Origin: Acidobacteriota bacterium
Lineage (GTDB): Bacteria > Acidobacteriota > Vicinamibacteria > Vicinamibacterales > SCN-69-37
Reading direction: 5' to 3'
Length of the DNA stretch: 64,000 nt
NCBI GenBank assembly: GCA_947467605.1
Contig: CANIII010000020.1
Location: 30,406-94,405 of the forward strand
Both the position numbers and the translations under genes were made by a program. The notes under the pieces are model-generated. The model was not told the origin of the DNA. It saw only the letters and a list, made by a program, of their open reading frames with translations, and ran no database searches. Shown one piece after another: positions 55,364 to 64,000 of this stretch (its first letter is position 1; every line of letters begins with the position of its first letter).

Positions 55364-55971
55364 CAGTCTCTCCTGTAGGGCACTTCAAGAAACGCCGGCA
55401 GGTTCGCGGCATCGATGATCGCCCGGAGCCCATCACGGTCGTGGAATTCGGTCTGGTCGCGATCCACCATCACCGTGTTGGGATACATCGGCGCGAGCCT
55501 GCGAAATTCCGCGTCAATCAGGCGGAAGCGGTGCACCATCTGCTCCACATTTTCATGTGGTCGGTTGCGATGGCGAATGTGTTTTTCGATGGTGTTGGTG
55601 CTCGAGGTGAGAACAATCACGCGATCAGGATTCCACCAGTCGCCGATCGACAAGACCGCGCGCAAATCAGCGTGGTACTCAGCTGGGTATTCCGCGATAT
55701 GGGCCTCGAGCGTGATGCGCGCACCCTCGAACAAGATGACTTTGCCGGGAATGTCGTGTGTGGCTGCGTCGCGATAGTTCGCGTCGTAGAGTTCGGCGAA
55801 GTAGCGAGTCACCCCGACCGGATTGCGGCCGGCCTCGATGTCTTCGAGCACGCGCGGATCCCACACGCCCTGCTCGCCTTCGCCGTAGGCGCCGTTGTGG
55901 TACAGATCACCGAGCTGTCGAACGAGCGTGCTCTTGCCCACGCCGGGACCGCCCACAATCGCTACGCGCAT
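55363..55971 (-). CDS. P-loop kinase-like AAA ATPase
   Basis: About 202 residues. Walker A GGPGVGKST at 7-15 and a Walker B-like VILFEGARI follow the small-kinase pattern (AAA_28/NadR-like). A polar lid region NTIEKHIRHRNRPHENVEQM could phosphorylate a nucleotide or nucleoside; no substrate motif is diagnostic. The track ORF extends to 56664 only as a shadow in the MFS gene; ATG 55971 lies two bases after the MFS stop. Confidence 0.75.
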   Translation of the reverse strand: MRVAIVGGPGVGKSTLVRQLGDLYHNGAYGEGEQGVWDPRVLEDIEAGRNPVGVTRYFAELYDANYRDAATHDIPGKVILFEGARITLEAHIAEYPAEYHADLRAVLSIGDWWNPDRVIVLTSSTNTIEKHIRHRNRPHENVEQMVHRFRLIDAEFRRLAPMYPNTVMVDRDQTEFHDRDGLRAIIDAANLPAFLEVPYRRD

Positions 55972-55973
55972 GA

Positions 55974-57167
55974 CTATGAATTGTAGTGCGAGTGCGGTCG
56001 CATGTTCGGCAACCAGATCGCGAGAAGGCCGAGTGCCGGCAGGAACGCGCAGACCCGATAGACGAACGTGATGCTCGTGTGATCGGCGAGCACACCGAGT
56101 GCCGCAGCGCCGGCACCGGCCACACCGAAGGCAAAACCAAAGAACAGGCCCGAGACGAGACCGACGCGATTGGGCACGAGCTCTTGTGCGAAGACAAGAA
56201 TCGCCGAGAACGCGGACGACAGGATGAGACCGATGATGACGCTGAGCACGGTGGTCCAGAACAAATTCGCGTACGGCAGCATCATCGTGAACGGCAGGAC
56301 GCCGGCGATCGACGTGAGGATCACCGGCTTGCGGCCGAAGCGATCGCCGATCGGTCCGCCCATAAACGTGCCGGCGGCCACAGCGCCAAGAAACACGAAC
56401 AAATGCAACTGCGCGCTGTGCATCGACACGCCAAAGCGCTGAATGAGAAAGAACATGTAGTAGCTGACGAAGCTCGACGTGTAGACGTATTTTGAAAACA
56501 CGAGCACGAGCAGAATGACCATGGTGCTCGTCACGTGGGCCCGCGTCGGCGCTGCGCCAGGCGCCGGCGTCTTCACGGCCGGTCGGGGCATCCCGATCGA
56601 CCGATACCAGTTGCCGATCCGCACGAGCAGGACAATGGCCAGCAACGCCACCAGCGAAAACCACGCCACGCTGCCCTGGCCTCGCGGCAAGACGATGAAC
56701 GCTGCGAGCAAGGGGCCAAGGGACGAACCGAAGTTACCGCCCGTCTGAAACAGCGACTGCGCAAGACCATGCTTCCCGCCAGATGCGATGCGCGCAAGGC
56801 GTGATGACTCCGGGTGGAAGATGGACGATCCAATGCCCACCATCGCGGCTGCGACCAATAGCCAGGGATACGTCGCCGCCGATGACAGCAGCAACAAACC
56901 CGCCAGTGTGAAGCCCATGCCGACCGCGAGCGAATGCGGCTTCGGATGCTTGTCTGTGTAGAACCCGACGACCGGCTGCAGCAGTGACGACGTCACTTGA
57001 TTGGTGAGAGTGATCAGACCGATTTGCCAGAAGCTGAGCGCGTAGGCGCCCTTCAGCATCGGATACAGCGCAGGCAAGAGCGCCTGCAGCATGTCATTCA
57101 GCATGTGACTCACGCTGAGTCCGACGAGGATGGGCAGCACGGTCGGCTGCGGTTTGGTCAGGGTCAC
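55974..57167 (-). CDS. MFS transporter, fosmidomycin-resistance (Fsr) type
   Basis: About 397 residues with twelve predicted helices. Strong Fsr features: LSVSHMLNDMLQALLPALYPMLK, GIGSSIFHPESSRLARIASGGKHGLAQSLFQTGGNFGSSLGPLLAA and GGPIGDRFGRKP. Probably an efflux pump for small molecules. Track start 57233 lies inside the upstream gene; GTG 57167 overlaps its stop as GTGA and gives the normal N-terminus. Confidence 0.9.
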   Translation of the reverse strand: MTLTKPQPTVLPILVGLSVSHMLNDMLQALLPALYPMLKGAYALSFWQIGLITLTNQVTSSLLQPVVGFYTDKHPKPHSLAVGMGFTLAGLLLLSSAATYPWLLVAAAMVGIGSSIFHPESSRLARIASGGKHGLAQSLFQTGGNFGSSLGPLLAAFIVLPRGQGSVAWFSLVALLAIVLLVRIGNWYRSIGMPRPAVKTPAPGAAPTRAHVTSTMVILLVLVFSKYVYTSSFVSYYMFFLIQRFGVSMHSAQLHLFVFLGAVAAGTFMGGPIGDRFGRKPVILTSIAGVLPFTMMLPYANLFWTTVLSVIIGLILSSAFSAILVFAQELVPNRVGLVSGLFFGFAFGVAGAGAAALGVLADHTSITFVYRVCAFLPALGLLAIWLPNMRPHSHYNS

Positions 57168-57901
57168 GGAATCGGCGCGCCGATCAGCAGTCGATTCTTC
57201 GGCGTCACCTCGGCCGGAATCGTCTGCGTCCACACATTGTACCTGTGCGATCGCAGCCGTTCAGCGCGCATGATATCCATCGCCAGCGGGCCATCGACCC
57301 AGCCAGTCAAATTGCCAGTCCCGCCAGACTTGAGATCGTGGCAGCACGGCAACACCGCGACCCGCGCGCGCACAAACGTGGCGCGATCCAGGATCTCATC
57401 CGTCAGCCCACCACACGCATGGCACGACACCACCACATCACTCGGCTCCAGCGCCACATCGTCAATCGACGCTTCACGGAATTTCACGCGTCGATCAATG
57501 CGCGGCCAGGCGGCAGCGATCGATGCGGTCAGCTTTGCGGCCGATGGTGGGATAGCGGGATCCACGACGACGGCATACGGTGAGGTGTCGTCGAGCAGCA
57601 GCATGATGTGCGCGAGAAGGCCGTGTCCGCCAGCAAGATCAACAATGCGGCCGCCACGAAAGAGGCGGCGCACTCGTCGGGCGGTTTCCCACGCTTCGTA
57701 CAATTCCTTGCGCGGGAGACACCCCGCGTCGCAAACCGCCCGACCAATGCGATCAAAGAGCGTGTCGCCGGGAAATCTCTCGAGGTCGTGCGGGGTCAGT
57801 CTTCCCTTTGACGATGCGCTGAATGCGCCAGTCGAGAACGAGTCTCCGCTCTCCCGAAGCAGGCTTGCCGCAAGCGGTGACGTGGGCTCATGTGTCGCCA
57901 T
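57164..57901 (-). CDS. SAM-dependent methyltransferase (Methyltransf_32-like)
   Basis: 245 residues. Motif I is IVDLAGGHGLLAHIMLLL, the acidic motif II is YAVVVDP, and VVVSCHACGGLTDEILD is typical of the GSTCD/Methyltransf_32 group; VLPCCHDLK follows. Substrate unknown, possibly an RNA or small molecule. It is coupled by GTGA to the Fsr transporter, and starts ten bases after the secreted repeat protein. Confidence 0.8.
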   Translation of the reverse strand: MATHEPTSPLAASLLRESGDSFSTGAFSASSKGRLTPHDLERFPGDTLFDRIGRAVCDAGCLPRKELYEAWETARRVRRLFRGGRIVDLAGGHGLLAHIMLLLDDTSPYAVVVDPAIPPSAAKLTASIAAAWPRIDRRVKFREASIDDVALEPSDVVVSCHACGGLTDEILDRATFVRARVAVLPCCHDLKSGGTGNLTGWVDGPLAMDIMRAERLRSHRYNVWTQTIPAEVTPKNRLLIGAPIP

Positions 57902-57911
57902 ATCAACGACA

Positions 57912-59657
57912 TTATCTGATCACGAGATCCTGCACTTTTCGCTCGCCCGGCTGGATCGTCAGCGGCGCAGCCGCGCTGACCAGCGATGCGAGCAGCGCGG
58001 GATCGAACTGCTCATCCCGATCGAGGTCAGTCACTGCCGCGAGCAAGTATTCGCCGGCGGGCAGCGAGATGATGCCCGGCCCGCCGAGTGTGAACTGGCC
58101 ATTGGAGTCGGGCTTGCCGATGAGGATGCGCCGCGATCCGGTGAGCCAGTACGCTTTGTCCGTCGGAAACACGAGCACCGTGTAGTCGGTGGCCGGCGCG
58201 CCTGAGGCTTGCAGCAATCGTCCCGTCACACTCTGAGACTTGTCGCTGAACGTGACGACCACATCTTTCGGCAATGTCTCGGGCGTGAGGTCGATTGGTC
58301 GATCAGTGATGTCTTTGCCATCGGCCACGACCGATTTGAGCGACCACGTCACGGTATTCGCATTGGCGCCAAATGACGCGGGCCCATTCACGATGAAGGA
58401 ACCGGGCGGGAGTCGCTGCACGGTGAAGGCACCGGTGGCGTCACTTGCCACGGTTGTGCCACCACTGCCACCTCTCGCCATGGCCTTCAGTGATGGCTGC
58501 CATCCATTGAGCGGCGGCGCGGACGACGTGCCGTCGAACACGATGCGACCCTTGAGTGTGATCGGCGATTTCAGGACGAGTTGAATGTCCGTCTGGTTAC
58601 CGTTGACGTCGATCAACTGACTGGCAAACAGATTTCCCGCCGGACCACTTGAATCAGAGGACAAGACGTACGGCCCCGGCATCAGGCCCGCCATTTGGAA
58701 GCGGCCGTTCTCGCGCGCGATCGCGGTGGAAACAGTCTGGTACGAACTGCCGGGAGCAGACATGAGCCGCACATTCGACATCGGCGGCACCTGACCGTCA
58801 CTGGTCATCACAGTGCCGTCGATCCTTCCCATCATTCCCACATCCAGTCGAACATCTACCCCTGTGCGCTCATCTCCCGCCGCGAGCAGGATGCCGCCGG
58901 CATCGGCGGGACGCGACGTACCGGGGTAGTACGTGGGCAGGTAGCGCAACAGGGGCTGCGCCGCTTCTTGTGGCGGCACAACTCCGCGCAATGCGTTATC
59001 AACCTCGCGATCTGTCAGTTGCTTTGTACCCGTCGCGGTCGCGTTTCCTTGAAACGCCGACACGACGTATTCGCCGGGCGGCAGGCCGTAGACGCGGTAA
59101 CGACCGCGCTCGTCTGTGGTGACGCCATTGCCTGCACTAACCAACACGCGTTCGCCGTTTTGTAGCTTCCGCTGCTGCACCGCAACAGAGGCCTGCACTG
59201 GCCTGCCCAACTCGTCAGTGATCACACCGGAGATCGCCGCAGCCGGTGGAAGGCGAATGACGATGTCGCCGACCTTCTGCCCGGCAGCCAGCACGATGCC
59301 GGTCCCGGGGCGCGCCGGTCGGCGAGCACCCGCAACGGCGCCAAGGAATGGCGCCTTGCTCGCGCCAACGGTGTAGCGATCGGGCGGAAGTGCTGCGAAT
59401 GCAAACTTGCCGTTGCTGTCCGTCGACGTCACCTTCAACACACCGGTAACCATGCCGATCAACACCACGTTCGCTGTGCGCAGTGGTCGGGGTGAACCAT
59501 CGGCGCTCATCACGATGCCGCTGATCGCACCCGTACCTGCCGGCGCCGGCGCGACAGGAGCGGTCGTCGGTGCGGCGTCACGCACTTGCGCGAGGGCCTG
59601 GACCGGCGTCATCAGAGACGCGAAACACAAGACGTGAATGAAGCGCGCGCGGATCAT
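57912..59657 (-). CDS. Secreted carboxypeptidase-regulatory-like domain protein (copy 2)
   Basis: About 581 residues. Signal peptide (FIHVLCFASLMTPVQALAQ), then repeated beta-sandwich units: ISGIVMSADGSPRPLRTANVVLIG..SNGKFAFAALPPDRYTVGAS, ISGVITDELGRPVQASVAVQQ..ERGRYRVYGLPPGEYVVSAF, and several more before the C-terminal QPGERKVQDLVIR. Such repeats occur in cell-surface proteins and TonB-plug-like extensions; function unknown. Start 59657 overlaps the upstream stop by ATGA. It is a paralogue of the upstream gene. Confidence 0.82.
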   Translation of the reverse strand: MIRARFIHVLCFASLMTPVQALAQVRDAAPTTAPVAPAPAGTGAISGIVMSADGSPRPLRTANVVLIGMVTGVLKVTSTDSNGKFAFAALPPDRYTVGASKAPFLGAVAGARRPARPGTGIVLAAGQKVGDIVIRLPPAAAISGVITDELGRPVQASVAVQQRKLQNGERVLVSAGNGVTTDERGRYRVYGLPPGEYVVSAFQGNATATGTKQLTDREVDNALRGVVPPQEAAQPLLRYLPTYYPGTSRPADAGGILLAAGDERTGVDVRLDVGMMGRIDGTVMTSDGQVPPMSNVRLMSAPGSSYQTVSTAIARENGRFQMAGLMPGPYVLSSDSSGPAGNLFASQLIDVNGNQTDIQLVLKSPITLKGRIVFDGTSSAPPLNGWQPSLKAMARGGSGGTTVASDATGAFTVQRLPPGSFIVNGPASFGANANTVTWSLKSVVADGKDITDRPIDLTPETLPKDVVVTFSDKSQSVTGRLLQASGAPATDYTVLVFPTDKAYWLTGSRRILIGKPDSNGQFTLGGPGIISLPAGEYLLAAVTDLDRDEQFDPALLASLVSAAAPLTIQPGERKVQDLVIR

Positions 59658-61495
59658 CGCTTGACCTCCACCGACTGTTTCTGGCCATCGAGCAACGTGA
59701 TGCGCGTGGCTGTTCTCGACAGCGTCTCGAGCCTCGCCGGTTCCTGCCAATCGGCGCTCTGCGCGTCAGGGACGACCGCGATGAAGTAGTCGCCTGATGG
59801 AAACGATCCGGTGAACGTGCCGTTTCGCCCCACCGGCGCGGCACGATAGCGGCGAAACGCCGCTTCAGGGTCGACCCATAGCCGCCGATCGGCGGTGAAA
59901 ATCAGCGCCGTCAGATCCTCAGCCGGTCCGGTCCGCAACACGGTGCCGTTGATCGTTGTCGGCGGGACGTCGGACAAGGTGAGGACGACGTCAGACAGGT
60001 CGGCGCGAATCTCAACTGGCAGATCGGTCATGTCAACGCCGCCGACCTCGACGGTCTTGAGCGTGAGTGAAGGCACGGGAGCGTTGAACAGAATGCGATA
60101 CCGTCCCGGCACGCACCAGGTGACTTTGAACGTCGCATCGGGATTCATGGCGGTGGCATACGCCGGTACCTGTAGTCCAGAAGGTGGATTCAACAGCAAT
60201 AGCGCAACAGTGGCTCTGCCCTGCGCTTGCAGCGGCAGCGACGTGGTCACCGGAAGACGAACAGTGCCGGAAGCGAAGCCTCCTGGCCGTAGTGGCACGG
60301 AGACACCAGTCACGTCACGGTCGCCGACGGTAAGCGGCGTGACTGCCCACAACAGCGCCTCAACGGGCGCCGGGGCTGAGGGCGGGGGCGGCACACCGCT
60401 ACGTCCAAGAAATGTCATCGCCGCGCCCGAGGGTCCGCCGCCCCGTGCGCTGGTCAACGTCGTCTGCACGCGGAGTTCGTAGTTGCCTGGCGGCACGTTC
60501 ACGAAATCGAATCGCCCGTCGGGTTGCACGAGCATTGGTGTCATCCGCATCAATGTCGCGCCCTCGTCAGACTCGCCCGCCGGCACCAATTGAATTGACG
60601 ATGCGCTGATCGGACTCGCGGAGCCGATGACGGTTCCTGAGACGTGCGCGGCGCGGGTGCTGGTGAGTGTGATGTCGACAGCCACCCTCTCGTCGCCGGG
60701 CTTCACGGTCACGCGATCGGCGCGCGCCACGGTCGCACTGTTTGGATAGAGCGTGGGCGCGAACGTACGCAGCGTGTCATCGAGACTCACGGCGTCTGCA
60801 CCGACCTTCAACGCGCGGCTCGCAATGCCCATCAACTGCATCGGCTCCGACGCCAGCGTCGTCAGTAAGGTGCCATCAAACGGCAGCGCGTCGCGTGAGC
60901 AAGCGCAGATGACGTAGTCGCCAGGTCTCAGGCCGGCCATTCGGTAGACGCCTCGGTCATCTGAAAGAGCCCGGCTCGGCGTGCTCATCGTCGATCGGCC
61001 ATTGATGAGGGATCGCCTCAATGCCAGGACCGTGACGCCAGCCATCGGCTCGCCCGCGTCGTCACGCAGCGTTCCCGAGATGGATCCGAGTTTGACGAGG
61101 CTGACTCTCGCGTTCGTGATTCGCTCACCGTCGCCGACGACAATGGGCCGAACGAAGTCGGCGGAAGCGGCGTACCCGGGCTTTGACGCGGCGATGCCGT
61201 AGCTGCCGCCTGCAATGTTCGCGAAGTAGAAGCGGCCCTGCGCATCTGTGATGACGGGCCGCGGTCGCTGGCCACCACGACCACCGCCGTTGGCAATGAA
61301 GTCAACCGTCACGCCGGCGATGCCTGAGCCCGATGACTGGTCGACGACCTGGCCCGCGAGGAAGGCCGTTGGCGCAACCGCTGGCGCCTGACTCGATGGA
61401 GCCGGCGGCGACTGCGGCACTTGCGCGCTGACCCACACTGATCCAAAGGCGAGGCATGCCGCCGCCCACAGGCCGAACAGTCGATTGGTTCCCAC
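59654..61495 (-). CDS. Secreted carboxypeptidase-regulatory-like domain protein (copy 1)
   Basis: 613 residues. Signal peptide (LFGLWAAACLAFGSVWVSAQ) and proline/alanine linker, then units such as LAGQVVDQSSGSGIAGVTVDF..DAQGRFYFANIAGGSYGIAAS and ISGTLRDDAGEPMAGVTVLAL..DRGVYRMAGLRPGDYVICA, ending in LLDGQKQSVEVKR. Same domain order as copy 2, so a tandem duplication. GTG start. It sits 32 bases after the UbiA-like gene on the same strand. Confidence 0.82.
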   Translation of the reverse strand: MGTNRLFGLWAAACLAFGSVWVSAQVPQSPPAPSSQAPAVAPTAFLAGQVVDQSSGSGIAGVTVDFIANGGGRGGQRPRPVITDAQGRFYFANIAGGSYGIAASKPGYAASADFVRPIVVGDGERITNARVSLVKLGSISGTLRDDAGEPMAGVTVLALRRSLINGRSTMSTPSRALSDDRGVYRMAGLRPGDYVICACSRDALPFDGTLLTTLASEPMQLMGIASRALKVGADAVSLDDTLRTFAPTLYPNSATVARADRVTVKPGDERVAVDITLTSTRAAHVSGTVIGSASPISASSIQLVPAGESDEGATLMRMTPMLVQPDGRFDFVNVPPGNYELRVQTTLTSARGGGPSGAAMTFLGRSGVPPPPSAPAPVEALLWAVTPLTVGDRDVTGVSVPLRPGGFASGTVRLPVTTSLPLQAQGRATVALLLLNPPSGLQVPAYATAMNPDATFKVTWCVPGRYRILFNAPVPSLTLKTVEVGGVDMTDLPVEIRADLSDVVLTLSDVPPTTINGTVLRTGPAEDLTALIFTADRRLWVDPEAAFRRYRAAPVGRNGTFTGSFPSGDYFIAVVPDAQSADWQEPARLETLSRTATRITLLDGQKQSVEVKR

Positions 61496-61527
61496 GCCGC
61501 AGAGTATGCCTCAGGTCAGATGCGTCG

Positions 61528-62364
61528 TCACCACTTCCACAACAGGGGCACCGCAGGGGTCAGCAGAGCGACATCTGCAAGCACCCGCGCGAGCATCCAA
61601 CCGGCACGGCGCTCGAGGCGATCGACCATCGCCAGCAGCACGGCGCTTGCCAGCGCACAGCCGGCGACGATGCGCGACGGACCGACACCGCCTGCGTAAG
61701 CCACCGCAGACAAGATGACGATGAGCCAGGGCAATTGCGGAATGGCCCAACTGTGCTCGACGGCGTCAATCGCGAGCGACGACTGCCCGTGCGCGAGATC
61801 GACCTCGCGCTCCCACGCGGAAATCAGCGCGCAGTTGGTGAAGCACACCAACGCGAACAGTGACGCCGACAGCGCGAGCACACCAAGACGCGTGGATGTC
61901 TCGAGAAACACGCACACGCCACCGGTGAGCAACGCCGCCACGCACAGTTCCTTCGGCGCACGCCAGGCGTTGTGTCGATGGATGAGCTGATGCGAGAGCA
62001 GGTAGAGCAACACAGGAACTGTGAGTAACAGACCGGCCGCGATGTCGTGCCAGGCGAGCACCCGAAATGCGATGGCGACATCGACGGCAAGTGCCGCTAT
62101 CCACGCAGTGGCCACAGACCATCGCCAGTGCAGGTAGAAATGGTGACCTGCCGTGCGGATGTCGGGCGGATTGAGGCGCCACCCTTCGATCCATCGGTCG
62201 GCGGCGTACGCGAGCCACACCGTGAGGGCGAGCACGACTCGCTGCGCCCAGTCGAGGTCAACCCCGGCCACGCGCGCCAGCGCCGTCTGCCAGACCAGGC
62301 TGACGGCCGGCGCGTCGAGAGAGAGAATCGTCGGCCATTGGTACCACTGCGGTCTATGGCGCAT
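61528..62364 (-). CDS. Polytopic membrane protein, distantly UbiA-like
   Basis: About 278 residues with seven to eight hydrophobic segments. The N-terminal half has ILSLDAPAVSLVWQTAL and WLAYAADRWIEGWR; the AADRW stretch recalls the first Asp-rich motif of UbiA prenyltransferases, but a second DxxxD is not clear. Function unknown. Start 62364 (MRHRPQWY) is preferred; the track start at 62556 overlaps the divergent amidase gene. Confidence 0.65.
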   Translation of the reverse strand: MRHRPQWYQWPTILSLDAPAVSLVWQTALARVAGVDLDWAQRVVLALTVWLAYAADRWIEGWRLNPPDIRTAGHHFYLHWRWSVATAWIAALAVDVAIAFRVLAWHDIAAGLLLTVPVLLYLLSHQLIHRHNAWRAPKELCVAALLTGGVCVFLETSTRLGVLALSASLFALVCFTNCALISAWEREVDLAHGQSSLAIDAVEHSWAIPQLPWLIVILSAVAYAGGVGPSRIVAGCALASAVLLAMVDRLERRAGWMLARVLADVALLTPAVPLLWKW

Positions 62365-62455
62365 GCCGTATAACCCAGTGTCGCACGTGGAATTCGCGCC
62401 GCAGCGGTCGGCTCGCCTTGTGGCACAATCCGCGCATTCCTTTCTGGAGGCACTC

Positions 62456-64000
62456 ATGTCCCTCGCACTGAACGACACTCGCCGCCGTTTCATGACGCAC
62501 TTCACCGCCATCGGTCTCGGCACCACACTCGTGCCCGGCGTCCTCTGGGCACGCATGCAGGATCAGGCGGCAGAGCGTCTGACACTCGCGATGGTCAACG
62601 ACGCGCTGAAACTCGCGGGCATCGAGGCCACGGAAGCCGAGCGCACCGCGATGGTCAACAGCGCGAACCAGGCCCTCACGCGCTACGAAGCCGTGCGCGC
62701 GATGGACATTCCGAACGACGTGTCGCCGCCGTTCCACTTCAGCGCGGTCGTGCCCGGCATCGAAGTCGACAAGACAAAGAAGCCGTTCAAGCTGAGCGCT
62801 GCACCAGTCGTGAAACGACCCACGGATCTCGAAAACCTCGCCTTCTGGCCTGTGCGTCACCTCGCCGAACTCGTGCGAACGAAGAAAGTGACGTCGCTCG
62901 AACTCACCGAGATGTATCTCAAGCGCCTCCATCGCTACAACGAGAAGCTCAACAACGTCGTGACGTTTCTTGACGATGTGGGTCGCGCGCAGGCGAAGCA
63001 GGCAGACGCAGAGATTGCGGCCGGAAAATATCGCGGGCCGCTGCACGGCATTCCGTGGGGTGCGAAAGACATCATCGCGGTGAAGGGTTACAAGACCACG
63101 TGGGGCACGGCGCCGCTGAAAGATCAGGTGCTCGACTACGACGCGAGCGTGGTGGAACAGCTGCGCGAAGCCGGCGCGGTGTTGATTGCGAAGCTCACGA
63201 CCGGCGAACTCGCGCAGGGCGACAACTGGTTCGGCGGTCAGACCAAGAGCCCGTGGGATCCGGCGGTGGGCGCGAGCGGATCGTCGGCAGGTCCTTCGTC
63301 TGCAACAGCAGCAGGCTGTGTCGCGTTCGCGATCGGCACGGAGACAGCCGGATCAATCCTCAGCCCAGCGGCGCGCTGCGGCATCTCGAGCCTGCGACCC
63401 ACCTTCGGTCGCGTGAGCCGCTACGGCGTGATGGCGCTCGCGTGGACGCAGGACCGCATCGGTCCGATGTGTCGCTATGCCGAAGACTGCGCGATCGTGA
63501 TGCAGGCGATCGCCAAGCCCGACGGTCGCGACATGAGCGTGTCGGACACACCGTTCAACTGGGACGCGACGATCGACATCAAGAAGCTGCGCGTCGGCTA
63601 TATCAAGGAGTCGTTCGACGAACTGCAGAATCCGATCGCCAAAGCCAACGCGATGAAGCTGCTCGACACGCTCAAGAAGATCGGCATGGCGGATCCGATT
63701 CCAATGACGATTCCTGTGGCTGACACCAACGTCAGCGCGATTGGCATCGAGTCGGCCGCCTACTTCGATCACCTCACGCGCGCCGGCAAGATGCAGGGTG
63801 CGCGCAGAGCGTTGGCGCCGAGCGCGTGGCTGACGCCAGCAGTCGAGTTCCTGCAGCAACAGCGCGTGCGCATGATGATGATGACCAAGCTCGCTGAAGC
63901 CACCAAAGGCATCGACGTCTACATCGTCGCCTCCAACAACACCGGTGGTGCGGCGGGCAACGGCGGTCGCGCAGGCGGCGGAGCGGGTGCTCCAGGCGCC
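62456..64000 (+). CDS. Amidase signature family enzyme, Tat-like leader, 3' incomplete
   Basis: 515 codons are visible and the frame runs off the right edge, which is why it is absent from the track. The N-terminus has RRRFMTHFTAIGLGTTL (twin-arginine-like). The catalytic lysine is in GAKDI (near 203), and the Ser-Ser part of the triad in GASGSSAGPSSATAAG (near 270). The last residues become a Gly/Ala/Asn low-complexity run. CTGGAGG precedes the ATG by seven bases. Likely an exported amide hydrolase of unknown substrate. Confidence 0.85.
   Translation, partial: MSLALNDTRRRFMTHFTAIGLGTTLVPGVLWARMQDQAAERLTLAMVNDALKLAGIEATEAERTAMVNSANQALTRYEAVRAMDIPNDVSPPFHFSAVVPGIEVDKTKKPFKLSAAPVVKRPTDLENLAFWPVRHLAELVRTKKVTSLELTEMYLKRLHRYNEKLNNVVTFLDDVGRAQAKQADAEIAAGKYRGPLHGIPWGAKDIIAVKGYKTTWGTAPLKDQVLDYDASVVEQLREAGAVLIAKLTTGELAQGDNWFGGQTKSPWDPAVGASGSSAGPSSATAAGCVAFAIGTETAGSILSPAARCGISSLRPTFGRVSRYGVMALAWTQDRIGPMCRYAEDCAIVMQAIAKPDGRDMSVSDTPFNWDATIDIKKLRVGYIKESFDELQNPIAKANAMKLLDTLKKIGMADPIPMTIPVADTNVSAIGIESAAYFDHLTRAGKMQGARRALAPSAWLTPAVEFLQQQRVRMMMMTKLAEATKGIDVYIVASNNTGGAAGNGGRAGGGAGAPGA

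Noticed and set aside
55363-56664. 433-residue ORF as a fusion of MFS and kinase regions
   Set aside because: Only the last 202 residues form a protein (P-loop kinase); the rest is a frame shadow in the MFS gene.
56997-58205. 402-residue + strand ORF
   Set aside because: Antisense to the Fsr transporter, methyltransferase and repeat protein; crosses three real genes and has no recognisable domain.

Overview
The window is high-GC, gene-dense bacterial chromosome with no rRNA, tRNA, CRISPR array or insertion sequence that I could find. The gene families point to Acidobacteriota, probably the Vicinamibacteria side: a duplicated FtsX-type orphan permease of the ADOP kind, DUF1552/DUF1592 partners, several secreted carboxypeptidase-regulatory-like proteins, UPF0182, an Omp85-type outer membrane protein, and an A2-type caa3 oxidase preceded by a SCO protein. 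This assignment is inference from family content, not from a marker gene.

Layout. 1-4545: end of an upstream gene, then sco-coxB-coxA-coxC-coxD for a caa3 terminal oxidase, closed by a strong hairpin terminator. 4741-9031: MacAB/LolCDE-like exporter (adaptor, ATPase, two permeases). 9036-16224: peroxiredoxin, UPF0182 membrane protein, PLP decarboxylase with a metallo-beta-lactamase-fold partner, PPK2 kinase and a thioredoxin-like protein. 16221-20886: clpS, a convergent 5'-nucleotidase, clpA and grpE. 20904-22844: speA. 22890-28754: a LytS-type kinase and LytTR regulator separated by about 3.9 kb of lower-GC DNA that carries a cysteine-rich secreted protein, a large secreted protein, a DsbA-like protein and an AraC-type regulator; the kinase 3' end is partly repeated at the far edge. 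28766-29445: VapBC. 29453-32518: LolA-like and Omp85-like envelope genes. 32601-37294: CPA2 antiporter, esterase, M20 peptidase, DUF5655. 37291-41198: an AAA ATPase coupled to a DisA_N/DACNV diadenylate-cyclase-like protein, divergent from a VTT membrane protein across a tandem 21-bp repeat, then an SRPBCC membrane protein. 41185-49704: ADOP permease with a 45-residue membrane peptide, DUF1552, DUF1592, a secreted two-repeat protein and a PhoP/PhoQ-like two-component system. 49712-64000: EfpL-type EF-P, GNAT, M61 peptidase, AlkD-like protein, serine dehydratase, a long minus-strand run (62364 to 54896) and a 3'-incomplete amidase.

The most interesting signal is in 41185-49704. Three promoters there share a six-base direct repeat with a five-base spacer (CGTTCA-N5-CGTTCA type), each 11-12 bases upstream of a plausible -10. 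They sit before the response regulator, before the secreted-protein/DUF1592/DUF1552 run, and before the small peptide/ADOP pair. This looks like one self-contained PhoP-type envelope regulon in which two transcripts appear leaderless. The second candidate is the 24.1-27.5 kb island. The third is the DisA-like/AAA pair.

Limits: all calls were made by eye from the sequence and the ORF track. Starts were adjusted where a Shine-Dalgarno, an overlap with the upstream stop, or a signal peptide favoured an internal codon.
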